The translations under genes were made by a program, and so were the position numbers. Below the pieces are notes generated by a model, which had not been told where the DNA came from, made no database searches, and saw only the letters and a program-made list of their open reading frames with translations. Shown in pieces: positions 25,168-34,502 of a DNA stretch of 64,000 nucleotides. Numbering within the stretch: the first letter of the stretch is position 1; each line of letters begins with the position of its first letter. Source of the stretch: an uncultured Methanobrevibacter sp. (GTDB lineage Archaea; Methanobacteriota; Methanobacteria; Methanobacteriales; Methanobacteriaceae); the NCBI RefSeq assembly GCF_947170395.1, contig NZ_CAMVTE010000011.1, positions 1 to 64,000 of the forward strand. Direction: 5' to 3'.

Positions 25168-25995
25168 ATGGACGATAAACAATTGGAAGAGTTAAAAAAA
25201 CAGGCTGTTGTGGATAATTCTGCACTGGAAGAGATAATGAAAAAGAAAATAACTCCGGAAAGTCAAATGGAATTTTTTGAGATTTTTAAAGAGTCACAGC
25301 TGTTCATGCCGGTAACTTACAGTGAAAACATGTTTGAGGGCATTGAAAATGCTAAAGAGGGAGATGTTTTTGAATCAAAAGGACAAATTGGCTTTGATAT
25401 TAATTATTTAACAGACGGTGATGGAAACAAGGCAGTGCCGTTGTTTACAAGTGAGGAGGTAATGGAAAAGGCAGGTGTTCGAAGCTCAGTCTATGGCCTG
25501 TACATGAGTGATTTGGCATATATGCTGAAACAGACAGACAGGTATTCAGTAATTGCAATTAATCCATTCACTGAATTTGACATCAATATGCCTGTTCAGG
25601 CATTTTTAAGTCTGTTTGAAGAACCGTCAGAAGAGCAGAAGAAGTTTTTAAAACATTTAACTAAGCTTTTGGAGATTTTAAAAGAGCATTCGATTGAACT
25701 GGAAGAGAATACCACACTGTTTATCAGGGATGATGAGAACTTCATGATTGACAATGCCGTTGACGGTGTATTCACTCCAAATGCTCCGTTCTATGTAAGC
25801 AGCAATCCGAAATTCGGTGAAAAGTTCAAATACACAAATATCTTATTAATGCCAAAATCCAAAAGGATTTTGCCGACCGGTCCAGATAATGAATTGGACA
25901 TTATCATTGCACCCGGAACTGAATTCAAGCTTCAGGATACTATGGACGGAACTCAAAACCTCTGGATGTGTGGTGAACAGCCGTTTTATGATTAG
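25168..25995 (+). CDS. SseB-like protein
   Basis: A 275-residue protein. Residues ~40-150 match the SseB N-terminal domain: LFMPVTYSEN, then a strand with AVPLFTSEEVMEK, then VIAINPFTEFDINM near the end. The C-terminal half also looks like a second, diverged SseB-type domain (FYVSSNPKFGEKFKYTNILL). The SseB family has a general enhanced-serine-sensitivity name but no known biochemical role. GGGTGAT precedes ATG 25168. It may be cotranscribed with the EEP gene 29 bases upstream. Confidence 0.75.
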   Translation: MDDKQLEELKKQAVVDNSALEEIMKKKITPESQMEFFEIFKESQLFMPVTYSENMFEGIENAKEGDVFESKGQIGFDINYLTDGDGNKAVPLFTSEEVMEKAGVRSSVYGLYMSDLAYMLKQTDRYSVIAINPFTEFDINMPVQAFLSLFEEPSEEQKKFLKHLTKLLEILKEHSIELEENTTLFIRDDENFMIDNAVDGVFTPNAPFYVSSNPKFGEKFKYTNILLMPKSKRILPTGPDNELDIIIAPGTEFKLQDTMDGTQNLWMCGEQPFYD

Positions 25996-26002
25996 TTAAA
26001 AT

Positions 26003-26035
26003 AAAAAGGGTTATTTTATAACTCTTTTTTAATAT
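26003..26035 (+). terminator. Hairpin terminator
   Basis: AAAAAGGGTTA (26003-26013) pairs with TAACTCTTTTT (26019-26029) around TTTTA, with one G-T pair. T-rich DNA follows on the plus strand and A-rich DNA precedes, so it could serve both converging genes. Confidence 0.65.
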
Positions 26036-26083
26036 TAATTTATTCTAGTGTTATAATTTTCAATAAGTTATACTATTTTACTT

Positions 26084-26452
26084 TTATAAGTCATATTCAA
26101 TATATTTGTAAGATTGTGGTGCGTTAATACCTTCTGGGATGAAAGGTTCTTCAAATATTTTCAAATTTGTAATTTCTATTGCATAAGCTTCGTCTTTATC
26201 ATGCAGATAGTTTAGTAGATGTTCTTCTGTCGTACCTGAAACCTCTTTAAAGTTTTTCCATAAGTTTTGGGGAGTGTCTTTAATTATTTTTCCAGGAGTA
26301 AAATAAGCAATAATTCCGGCATCAGGGAGAGTTTGGTAGATGTAGATTTTATTCACTTCTTGTTTATAGATTCTACGTCTAAATTCGTATTTTTTCTCCT
26401 CTGAAAGAATTTTTCGAACAAATTGGGGTTTAATTGAGATAATTAGGTTCAT
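26084..26452 (-). CDS. ASCH-domain protein
   Basis: A 122-residue protein of the ASCH/EVE (PUA-like) superfamily. The opening NLIISIKPQFVRKILSEEKKYEFRRR is the usual ASCH start, followed by strands IYIYQT and AIEITNLK. ASCH domains bind RNA or modified nucleotides. It is divergent from the EVE-fused mcrB-like gene with 63 bases between their starts. It may therefore belong to that restriction module as a regulator or a reader of modified bases (inference). Confidence 0.7.
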   Translation of the reverse strand: MNLIISIKPQFVRKILSEEKKYEFRRRIYKQEVNKIYIYQTLPDAGIIAYFTPGKIIKDTPQNLWKNFKEVSGTTEEHLLNYLHDKDEAYAIEITNLKIFEEPFIPEGINAPQSYKYIEYDL

Positions 26453-26515
26453 ATGGTAAGATATATATTTATAATGTTATAAAATTATGTATAGTTAAAA
26501 TTAGGCAGTGTTAAT

Positions 26516-29119
26516 ATGGCAAATATGTGGATAGTCAGAGCAGGTGAAAGTGCATTTTTAATAGATGATTTTAAGAATTTAGGTATCGTAGCTATTGGAT
26601 GGGAACTCGGAGATTTATCAGGCAAAACTCCTGATGAAATAAAACAGATAATGAAGGAAAAAAATCCACAAGCAAGTAATGCCTCTTTAGGTCTTAATTC
26701 GGCCCAGGTAATTAAATTTGCATGTGAATTTGAAATAGGTGATTATATCATTTCATATAATCCTCAAAATAGATGTTATTTGGTTGGAAAGATTTTATCT
26801 CATTATTATTACTCAGATAAACTGGCCAAAAAATATAATTTGGGTGATGCATATTGTCATATTAGAAATGTGGAATGGCTGGGTGAAACCAGCAGAGATG
26901 ACTTAACACAGACTTCACTAAAACCTCTAAAATCAGTCATGACTATTTTTAAAATCAATAATGCTGCTAAAAACGAAATAATTTCTTGGATGAATAATGA
27001 GAATATAGAATGGACAGAATTCTATATGGAATTTGCGGATAAATTATTGGAATATAAAAATAACAGAAAAGAATTAATTGCCAAAATTCGAAATGTCTAT
27101 TCCAAGTTGGATATGAATTTGCCTAGTTTAGAGGGAGATGCCGAGGGTAATTATAAAATTCCATATGATATTGATCCATTCACTGTATTTGCTCTTTTTA
27201 ATAAACAAATTTCCGCAGAAAACCGTATAAATATAATCACTCAAATAAAAAATGAATTTTCAATGAATGCAGATGTTCCTCTAACATTTCATGGAATTGC
27301 TTTGGTAAACAATCTTAAATCTACTTTTTATCGTTTTGAAGGAAATCGTGGAGAAAATGATATCGATAATATTTGGGATTTATTTGAAACGGCACTTGCC
27401 TTTTCTGATGACACTCGTGAAAGATTTATGGAGTGTTATAATAAAGTTTTATCACAGGGAGGTATTCGCTGGAATGTTACAATGGCTTTAAACTGGATTA
27501 GGCCATTTACTTTCATTAACTTGGACCAAACCAATAGAAATTTCCTATCTGGTGATGAAATATTTTCAGATGATTTTAAAGAAGAAATAAAATCATTAAA
27601 GAATCCTCCTGAAGCAGAACAATATTTACATATTTGTGAAGAATGTAAATCTGAGATAAATAATAATGAAAATTATTCCAATTTCCCTAAACTGTCTCAT
27701 GGAGCGTATATTTCTAAAGTAACTCATTCTGGTGAAGACCCTGGAGATGGAATTGGAGACAGTGATGTTAGACAAACTCACTATTGGTTAATTTCACCCG
27801 GTCAGGGTGCTAAATTTTGGGAACAATTTTATGAAAATGGTGAGATGGGCATAGGATTTGATGGAACCGGTGATTTAAATCAATACAAAACTAAAAATGA
27901 GATAAAACTTAAATTTCAGGAGATGTATGGTGATAATTCATCTCATAAAAATAATGTACATGCCTGCTGGCAATTTGTTCATGATGTTGAGATTGGAGAT
28001 GTAATATTTGTTAAAAATGGAATGACTGAAATAATCGGAAGAGGAATTGTAGAATCGGATTATATTTATGATGAAGCTAAACCTTATCATAAAATCAGAA
28101 AAGTCAATTGGACTCATGAAGGTAATTGGGACTATGAACATGGAAAATTGCCTATGAAAACATTAACTGACATTACGGATTATCAGGAAATGGTCGATAA
28201 TATTAAAGAGTTATTTGTCATTGATGATGGCGGTGATGACGGACCAGAACATGAATATCCTGAATATGATGAAGCTAAATTCCTGGAAGAAGTTTATATA
28301 GATGAGAAAGATTACTCTACATTGGTTGAATTGGTTAAAAATAAGAAAAACCTAATTGTTCAGGGAGCGCCTGGAGTTGGAAAAACATTCATGGCAAAAA
28401 GGCTTGCATATTCCATTATGGGTGTAAAGGATGTTGAGAGGGTCATGATGGTTCAGTTCCATCAAAGCTATTCATATGAGGACTTTGTAATGGGTTACAG
28501 ACCCTCAAAAGAAGGCTTTGAGCTGAGACACGGAACATTTTACAAATTCTGTAAAAAAGCACAGGATGATGATGAAAATGATTATTTCTTCATTATTGAT
28601 GAGATAAATCGTGGAAATCTCTCCAAAATCTTTGGTGAGCTATTTATGCTCATTGAAAATGACAAAAGAGGAGAAAAAAATAAAATACAGCTTTTATATT
28701 CTGATGAGTCATTTTTCATTCCAAAAAATGTCTATATTATTGGATTAATGAATACTGCTGACAGATCCCTTGCCATGCTTGACTATGCATTAAGAAGAAG
28801 ATTTGCCTTTTTCGATTTAAAACCGGGCTTTGAATCTGATGGATTTATGAGCTATCAAAATGAATTGGATGATTCTAACTTTAACATGTTAATTGAAGTC
28901 ATGAAAGAGTTAAACCAGGAAATTAAAGACGATGAATCTTTAGGTGAAGGCTTTAGAATCGGACATTCCTATTTATGCAACATTAGAAATGAAAATGTTG
29001 ATGAAAAATTGGCATATATTGTAGAATATGAACTGATTCCTCTTCTAAAAGAGTATTGGTTTGATGAGCAGGATAAAATCGACTATTGGTCTGACAGGTT
29101 AAGAAGTGTGATTAATTGA
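26516..29119 (+). CDS. EVE-fused McrB-type AAA+ GTPase
   Basis: An 867-residue protein. Residues 1-160 form an EVE-like/Mrr N-terminal domain (MANMWIVRAGESAFLIDDF, then VAIGWELGDLSG), and a helical region spans ~185-385. A second EVE-like domain lies at ~415-560 (THYWLISPGQGAKFWEQF, MGIGFDGTGDL). The McrB AAA+ domain runs from ~600, with Walker A GAPGVGKT near 617, Walker B FFIIDEINRG near 692, and MNTADRS and LRRRFAFFDL after it. McrB uses GTP to move DNA for cleavage by McrC. EVE-like domains recognise modified cytosines, so this should be a modification-dependent restriction enzyme. The same N-terminal domain begins the gene at 63770. Confidence 0.9.
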   Translation: MANMWIVRAGESAFLIDDFKNLGIVAIGWELGDLSGKTPDEIKQIMKEKNPQASNASLGLNSAQVIKFACEFEIGDYIISYNPQNRCYLVGKILSHYYYSDKLAKKYNLGDAYCHIRNVEWLGETSRDDLTQTSLKPLKSVMTIFKINNAAKNEIISWMNNENIEWTEFYMEFADKLLEYKNNRKELIAKIRNVYSKLDMNLPSLEGDAEGNYKIPYDIDPFTVFALFNKQISAENRINIITQIKNEFSMNADVPLTFHGIALVNNLKSTFYRFEGNRGENDIDNIWDLFETALAFSDDTRERFMECYNKVLSQGGIRWNVTMALNWIRPFTFINLDQTNRNFLSGDEIFSDDFKEEIKSLKNPPEAEQYLHICEECKSEINNNENYSNFPKLSHGAYISKVTHSGEDPGDGIGDSDVRQTHYWLISPGQGAKFWEQFYENGEMGIGFDGTGDLNQYKTKNEIKLKFQEMYGDNSSHKNNVHACWQFVHDVEIGDVIFVKNGMTEIIGRGIVESDYIYDEAKPYHKIRKVNWTHEGNWDYEHGKLPMKTLTDITDYQEMVDNIKELFVIDDGGDDGPEHEYPEYDEAKFLEEVYIDEKDYSTLVELVKNKKNLIVQGAPGVGKTFMAKRLAYSIMGVKDVERVMMVQFHQSYSYEDFVMGYRPSKEGFELRHGTFYKFCKKAQDDDENDYFFIIDEINRGNLSKIFGELFMLIENDKRGEKNKIQLLYSDESFFIPKNVYIIGLMNTADRSLAMLDYALRRRFAFFDLKPGFESDGFMSYQNELDDSNFNMLIEVMKELNQEIKDDESLGEGFRIGHSYLCNIRNENVDEKLAYIVEYELIPLLKEYWFDEQDKIDYWSDRLRSVIN

Positions 29120-30180
29120 TTGTAAAAGATACAATTTACATTAAAAACATATATTATATGCTTTCTTATGCTTTTAAAGTTCTAAAAGAGGAAGGATATA
29201 GAAAAATTCAAACTGAAAGTTTTGAAAATACAGCAGAATTGCTTTCAGAGATTCTAATTATAGGTGTTTCAAAACAAATCAAACAGGGTCTTGTTAGAGA
29301 CTACATTGATGTAACTGAGACTACTTCTTCCATTCGGGGTAAAATCAATATTACTGAATCGATAACCTCCCAAAGCTTTATTAAAAGGCAGTTGAACTGT
29401 ACTTATGACGAGTTTTCTGAAAACTGCTATTTAAATCAAATCATTAAATCCACATTAACTCTTTTGGTTAAATCAGATATCTCACACATGAGAAAAAAGA
29501 AAATAAGAAATATATTGCTTTATTTTCGTGAAGTTGATATAATTGATGTTAAAAAAATCAATTGGAAAATGAGGTTTGACAGAAACAATCAGACATATAA
29601 GATGCTTATTAATATCTGTTATTTGGCTATTAAGGGTGTTATTCATACAGAAAGGTCAGGTGAAGTTAAACTTATGGAATTCAGCGATGAGATGATGAGC
29701 AGATTGTATGAAAAGTTCATCCTAAACTATTATAAAAAGGAACATCCTAAAATCTCTGCTTCGTCATCTAAAATAGACTGGCAGATTGATGATGGGATTG
29801 ACTTTCTTCTTCCGAAAATGCTCAGTGATGTAATGCTTGAATATAGTGATAAGATTCTAATCATTGACGCCAAGTTTTACTCACACAATACGACTCAAAA
29901 TTATGGTAAAGATATGCATCACACTACTAACTTATATCAAATTTTCACTTATGTTAAAAATAAAGATATTGAAGTTAAAGGAAATGATATGGAAGTTAGT
30001 GGAATGCTATTATATGCAAGGACAAATGAAGATATTCAACCGGATAGTGACTATGTCATGAGTGGCAATAAGATTAGCGTGAAAACTCTGGATTTGAATC
30101 AAGATTTTGAAATAATTAAAAATCAGCTGGATGATATTGTTTGGAAATATTTTGGTGATATTAATGGTAGTTACAATTGA
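29116..30180 (+). CDS. mcrC: McrC nuclease subunit
   Basis: A 354-residue McrC. The N-terminal IYIKNIYYMLSYAF is a family mark. The PD-(D/E)XK nuclease core is LLPKMLSDVMLEYSDKILII followed by DAKFYS (D and D-x-K). It starts at TTG 29116, overlapping the stop of the mcrB-like gene by four bases, so the two are translationally coupled. Length matches the family. Together they form a modification-dependent restriction system. Confidence 0.85.
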   Translation: MIVKDTIYIKNIYYMLSYAFKVLKEEGYRKIQTESFENTAELLSEILIIGVSKQIKQGLVRDYIDVTETTSSIRGKINITESITSQSFIKRQLNCTYDEFSENCYLNQIIKSTLTLLVKSDISHMRKKKIRNILLYFREVDIIDVKKINWKMRFDRNNQTYKMLINICYLAIKGVIHTERSGEVKLMEFSDEMMSRLYEKFILNYYKKEHPKISASSSKIDWQIDDGIDFLLPKMLSDVMLEYSDKILIIDAKFYSHNTTQNYGKDMHHTTNLYQIFTYVKNKDIEVKGNDMEVSGMLLYARTNEDIQPDSDYVMSGNKISVKTLDLNQDFEIIKNQLDDIVWKYFGDINGSYN

Positions 30181-31402
30181 AAAATTCAAAACAAATAGAA
30201 AATGGAGATTTTTATGGCTTCAATACATTAACGGAGTTAATTTAAGCCATCACTGTCAAAGGTGTCTTTTGGGAAAAACATCCAAAAAGATTAAAACAGA
30301 TACAAAATCAGCTGAGAATGTCATATTGGATGAGCTTGATTCAAGATATTATTATTTGTGTGGTGTTGCACCTTCAATGGATCTGCCAGATAACTTCCAC
30401 CTTGCTTTTGAGGAAAGTGAAGGTGAGATAATCGAATATTCATTTAACGGCATTGATGTTAGGATTAAAAATGCAAAAAGGGTTGAATTTTCAGCAGACG
30501 ACATTAACTGGGACGTTGAACATTCAGAAGAAGAACTCTATCACAGATGTCGCAACTGGCAGTTTGCACATAAGGTAAGTAATGGTGGAGAGATTACAAA
30601 ATTTAAACTATCATTTGAAAATGAATTTATTTTACAAAAAATCACTGAAAAAAACTTAGATTTATTTGATTTGGAATTCGTTGCTTCTGAATTTCAATAT
30701 AAAAAGCTTAGAATTGATACTCTTGCTTTTAATAAGAAAAATAATTCATTTGTAATCATTGAATATAAAAATAAATTCAATGCGAATGTTTTAAATCAGG
30801 TAAAAGGGTATTATGATTTACTTTTAGAAAATAAAGTCATATTCATTGATAAATTTAATATATCTGCTGATTTTGATAAAATTCAAGCATTGATAATCGG
30901 ACCTACATTCAGCAAAAAACAAATTGATGAAGCTAAACCTCCATTTGGGCTATGGCAAGTATCATTATATGATAACAATAAAATTGTTTATAAACAATTA
31001 AAAACAGGTGAAACAAAAACACTTAAAGTTTGTGATGAAGAATTAACCCTCACAGAAAACGATTTATTAAATAATAAGTCAGAAGAACTTTGTGAGTTAT
31101 ACGATGTTTTGAAAAATCGAATAGATGCTGAGTTTAGTGATGTTGAATCAAAAATTTTAGTAGATGCTTTTTCATATAAAATAAATAATAATTTAATCTG
31201 TGTAATCAGGTTTTTAAAGAATTATTTTAAAATATATTTTTATGCACAAAACCTTTCAGATAGTGAAAATCTATTAACTGATATTTCTAATACGAAAACC
31301 GCAGCAAATGCTAACTATGAATTTAAATTAAATCCTGATGATGATTTAGATTATTTCATGGATTTATTTAAACAAACTTATAATCAGAGGTGTGAAGATT
31401 GA
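30164..31402 (+). CDS. DUF5655-type nuclease-fold protein with unknown N-terminal part
   Basis: A 412-residue protein in this reading. From about residue 160, LRIDTLAFNKKNNSFVIIEY-K matches the DUF91/PD-(D/E)XK-like core of DUF5655 proteins, followed by the usual QVKGYYDLLLENK and GLWQVSLYDNN. The C-terminal ~100 residues are the DUF5655 domain. The first ~140 residues, including CQRC, are not recognised. The region 30164-30250 reads unlike a normal start, so the true start could be later or the N-terminus could come from another gene. ATG 30164 overlaps mcrC by 17 bases. The next gene overlaps its stop. Confidence 0.65.
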   Translation: MVVTIEKFKTNRKWRFLWLQYINGVNLSHHCQRCLLGKTSKKIKTDTKSAENVILDELDSRYYYLCGVAPSMDLPDNFHLAFEESEGEIIEYSFNGIDVRIKNAKRVEFSADDINWDVEHSEEELYHRCRNWQFAHKVSNGGEITKFKLSFENEFILQKITEKNLDLFDLEFVASEFQYKKLRIDTLAFNKKNNSFVIIEYKNKFNANVLNQVKGYYDLLLENKVIFIDKFNISADFDKIQALIIGPTFSKKQIDEAKPPFGLWQVSLYDNNKIVYKQLKTGETKTLKVCDEELTLTENDLLNNKSEELCELYDVLKNRIDAEFSDVESKILVDAFSYKINNNLICVIRFLKNYFKIYFYAQNLSDSENLLTDISNTKTAANANYEFKLNPDDDLDYFMDLFKQTYNQRCED

Positions 31403-31926
31403 TTTGTCCTGCATGCGGTAATGAAAATAAGGATATGGAAGAGTATTGTCTTAATTGCGGTCAGAAATTAATTGAAAGTGAAAATTTAGAAGTTGTTTTA
31501 GACAAAAAGCTTGAAATTCAAAAGGATAAAATTATTCTTTTAGATTTAAACTATACCTTAATTTCTAATTCCTGGCAAATAAGATATGATAAATTGCCTC
31601 AAAAAATGTATAATAGAAAATATGAGCATGATTTAGTTGATTTAATTAAGGATAATTATGTTATTTTAATTACTGCAAGTCCATATTATACTTCTTTTGA
31701 TAGTTTAAAACATATTGAAGAAAATACAGGATTAAAAGTTGATGAATCATATTGGAATTTTGGAAAAAGACCTCCTGAACTTAAAAAATATTGGCTTGAA
31801 AAAGCAGTTATCCCAACTCATGGTGATGATTTTACAAAATACTTAGCTATTGAGTCTAATCCTAAAACAAGGGAGATGTATGAAAGTTTTGGAATCGAAG
31901 CAAGGCCTAAAAGTGATTTTATATAA
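31399..31926 (+). CDS. Zinc-ribbon protein with HAD-like domain
   Basis: A 175-residue protein. A zinc ribbon at 3-21 (CPAC, CLNC) is followed from ~45 by a HAD-phosphatase-like segment: IILLDLNYTLI (D-x-N-x-T in place of D-x-D-x-T) and ILITASPYYT as motif II. GDDFTKYLAIESNPKT may be the acidic motif IV. The nucleophile Asp is present but the usual second Asp is Asn, so activity is uncertain. The TTG start overlaps the stop of the upstream gene by four bases, coupling the two. Confidence 0.65.
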   Translation: MICPACGNENKDMEEYCLNCGQKLIESENLEVVLDKKLEIQKDKIILLDLNYTLISNSWQIRYDKLPQKMYNRKYEHDLVDLIKDNYVILITASPYYTSFDSLKHIEENTGLKVDESYWNFGKRPPELKKYWLEKAVIPTHGDDFTKYLAIESNPKTREMYESFGIEARPKSDFI

Positions 31927-32057
31927 TTTTTAGTTAAAATATTCTGGTTGGTGTAGTTAATTCCATGATTTAACTTTCTTTTTCATATTCAATTAATAAC
32001 TATTTTTTTAAACCATATCCAACAAATAATTATATATAAATTTTAAAAGTGTTTATT

Positions 32058-32213
32058 ATGGATGAGTTTTTGGATAATTTTTACAGTGAACTTAAAGAGG
32101 AAGGAATTGAAAATGAGGTGGTCGATTCATTAAATGAAATGATTACCTATAAGAAATTTTCAAAAGATGCTTTTATTGAATTAATTGATGGTGTTTTTGA
32201 TGGAAAGGACTAA
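32058..32213 (+). CDS. 51-residue acidic partner of the SMC-like ATPase
   Basis: ATG 32058 opens a 51-codon frame encoding an acidic helical protein (MDEFLDNFYSELKEEGIENE, then KFSKDAFIELIDGVFDG). Its stop lies two bases before the ATPase start, and the ATPase's ribosome binding site is inside it. That tight spacing is the main support. Function is unknown; it could stabilise or regulate the ATPase. Confidence 0.6.
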   Translation: MDEFLDNFYSELKEEGIENEVVDSLNEMITYKKFSKDAFIELIDGVFDGKD

Positions 32214-32214
32214 G

Positions 32215-34431
32215 ATGAGAGATGTCAGGGCACTGGAAGTCCAGCATTTCAGGGGAATTTCTACAAAAAAGACTATTGATTTGTCAAGTAAAATCAATAT
32301 TTTGTGGGGAGAAAACGGAACAGGTAAAAGTTCTTTTGTAAACGCACTGGAATATCTCTTTAAAGGCAAACTTGCTGCACTTGACTTTTCAGCTAAAGGA
32401 AACAAAAAGGCATTTATCCATAAGGGGTCTGATGAAGATGATTTTGAAATAAAACTCATTTTCGGAGACCGTGCTGAGTATGTAAAAAACATCACCGATC
32501 CTGAACCTTCAAAAGCAATCAGAAAGTTTTTAAACAAAAACAAATCCTTTTTAAATGAGGCTTCATTTATTTTAACAAGAAAAAAGCTTCTGGAATTTAT
32601 TAACGGAAGTCCAACTGATAAATACAAATCAATAATGAGACTGTGCGGTCTGGCTGAAATTGATGATATGAGAAAGGAATTCAATGACACCAAACTTCAC
32701 TACAACCGATTATTAAAAGATATAACAAAAAAATTAGACATTTCCACACAAAAACTCAATAATATCCTCGGTACTAATGATTTAAGCTCAAAAGATGATT
32801 TTATTTTAAAAATCAATGAAATTTTAAAATCAAACGGTTATGATTTGATTGATGATAAAACTGATTTTGATGACTATCTGGTTAATTTGAACTTCGCTGA
32901 GTTGGTAAATGATAAAAATAACATTCATGATTTTAGAGAAGTTTACTCGGATATTGATGTTGATGGGTTGGCTTGTGAGTTTAATCAGGTTTTAAAAGAG
33001 TATGAAAAGATTCATGTTGGCTCTTCAAAAAGCATTAAAATCTATTATGATTTGGTTAAAACGTCAAAGGAGTATCTGGATTTAACATCTCCTTTAAACT
33101 GTCCTGTTTGTAACTCAGAGATTGATTCATCTGATTTGGCTGTGGAACTTGAAAGTAAGTTAAATGATATTGAAGATGACTTGTCAAGCCTTAAAATTTG
33201 GCAAAAACAACTTCTGGAATTTAAACAGAAGTTAAGTGATGTAATTTCCAGACTGGAGAAAATAAACAGTTCTTTATCAAAGCTTTCAATTGAAGAGTCA
33301 ATTGATGTTGGATTTTTAGCTGATTTGGGACGTGATTTGGATGATTTGTCAGAATTTAAAGTATCAATAATAGATTTAAAGGACAAATATGATTTTAATG
33401 AATTGAAAAATAGTTTGGAATATGTTAAAAATCTCGTGGATGATAAAGATTCATCTTTAATGGATGATGAAAACTACCGTGAAATTAAGATGTTAAGGTC
33501 TGCCATAAATGAGTTTAAGCTATTTTGTTCACTTGTTGCAGGGCAGCAGTTATTATCTTCAAAATTGAAATTGTCTCAAACTATTTTAGATGTTTATGAT
33601 AAAAACAAGAAGGAGTTTGTTGAAAAAATCATCACAAATATCCAGGATGATATTACAAAGTTTTATAAATTCATACATGGTGATGATTTGATAAACACTC
33701 CTGAACTTGTATCCAAAAGTGCAAACGCAGTGAATCTGTTTTTGGATTCATTCGGTGAAAAATCAGATCCAAGACAGTTTTCAAGTGAAGGGCATTTGGA
33801 TACTCTTGGGTTATGTATATTTCTGGCATTTGTAAAAGAGTATAATCCTTTAAGACTGATTGTTCTTGACGATATCATCTCGACAGTGGACTTTTCACAC
33901 AAATATGAAATTGCAAAACTGATTTGTGAAGAATTTGATAATTTCAACTTCCTTATAACAACCCACAACGGTCTATGGGTAAATCAGTTGAAGGGCCTTT
34001 GCGGAGTTTACGGTCACAACTGCAATGAAATGCATATTTCAAACTGGTCAATTACCGAAGGGCCGATATTTAGGATTTCCATGAAATATTCTCAGCTTAT
34101 AGAGAAATACTTGAATGATGATGAGTTTCCGGCTGCAGTTAACACCGCACGTCAATACCTTGAATTTACAACCTATGAATACTGTAAAAAACACACGGTT
34201 TCAATTAAGATTTCTGAAAGATATGAATTAAAGCCGCTTTTTGATGCCTGCCGTGCAAAATCCGAAGAAAGTAATGATGAAAGGTTGATTGAGCTGTGGG
34301 ATGAACTGGATAAGAATTATTTTATTGTAAATCAGCTTTCTCACTTTAATATTGATTCATATATTGTTCACAGTGGAGAGGTAAAGCGTCTGTGCAGTAT
34401 TGTTTTGGAACTTTGTCCTAAATTGAAATGA
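32215..34431 (+). CDS. SMC/Rad50-like ATPase with zinc hook
   Basis: A 738-residue ABC-type ATPase. Walker A is GENGTGKSS at 32-40. Long coiled coils surround a CPVC motif near 297, like a Rad50 or RloC zinc hook. A signature-like FSSEGHLDTLGL precedes Walker B (LIVLDDIIS, near 548). The last ~130 residues are a helical domain not found in Rad50 (AAVNTARQYLEFTTYEYCKK). GGAAAGGA precedes ATG 32215; an upstream in-frame start at 32185 would run through the small gene. It probably binds DNA ends or acts in defence with the 51-residue partner. No nuclease or TOPRIM domain is visible. Confidence 0.8.
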   Translation: MRDVRALEVQHFRGISTKKTIDLSSKINILWGENGTGKSSFVNALEYLFKGKLAALDFSAKGNKKAFIHKGSDEDDFEIKLIFGDRAEYVKNITDPEPSKAIRKFLNKNKSFLNEASFILTRKKLLEFINGSPTDKYKSIMRLCGLAEIDDMRKEFNDTKLHYNRLLKDITKKLDISTQKLNNILGTNDLSSKDDFILKINEILKSNGYDLIDDKTDFDDYLVNLNFAELVNDKNNIHDFREVYSDIDVDGLACEFNQVLKEYEKIHVGSSKSIKIYYDLVKTSKEYLDLTSPLNCPVCNSEIDSSDLAVELESKLNDIEDDLSSLKIWQKQLLEFKQKLSDVISRLEKINSSLSKLSIEESIDVGFLADLGRDLDDLSEFKVSIIDLKDKYDFNELKNSLEYVKNLVDDKDSSLMDDENYREIKMLRSAINEFKLFCSLVAGQQLLSSKLKLSQTILDVYDKNKKEFVEKIITNIQDDITKFYKFIHGDDLINTPELVSKSANAVNLFLDSFGEKSDPRQFSSEGHLDTLGLCIFLAFVKEYNPLRLIVLDDIISTVDFSHKYEIAKLICEEFDNFNFLITTHNGLWVNQLKGLCGVYGHNCNEMHISNWSITEGPIFRISMKYSQLIEKYLNDDEFPAAVNTARQYLEFTTYEYCKKHTVSIKISERYELKPLFDACRAKSEESNDERLIELWDELDKNYFIVNQLSHFNIDSYIVHSGEVKRLCSIVLELCPKLK

Positions 34432-34502
34432 TGGTAATTAAAATAATTTTTTAAAATATTAAAATTTAAATTTAATATAATATAATCATTTTTTTCATAA
34501 TT

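Noticed and set aside
32215-34431. Gabija GajA or PARIS-type identity for the ATPase
   Set aside because: There is no TOPRIM domain and no UvrD-like neighbour; only generic SMC/Rad50 features are visible.
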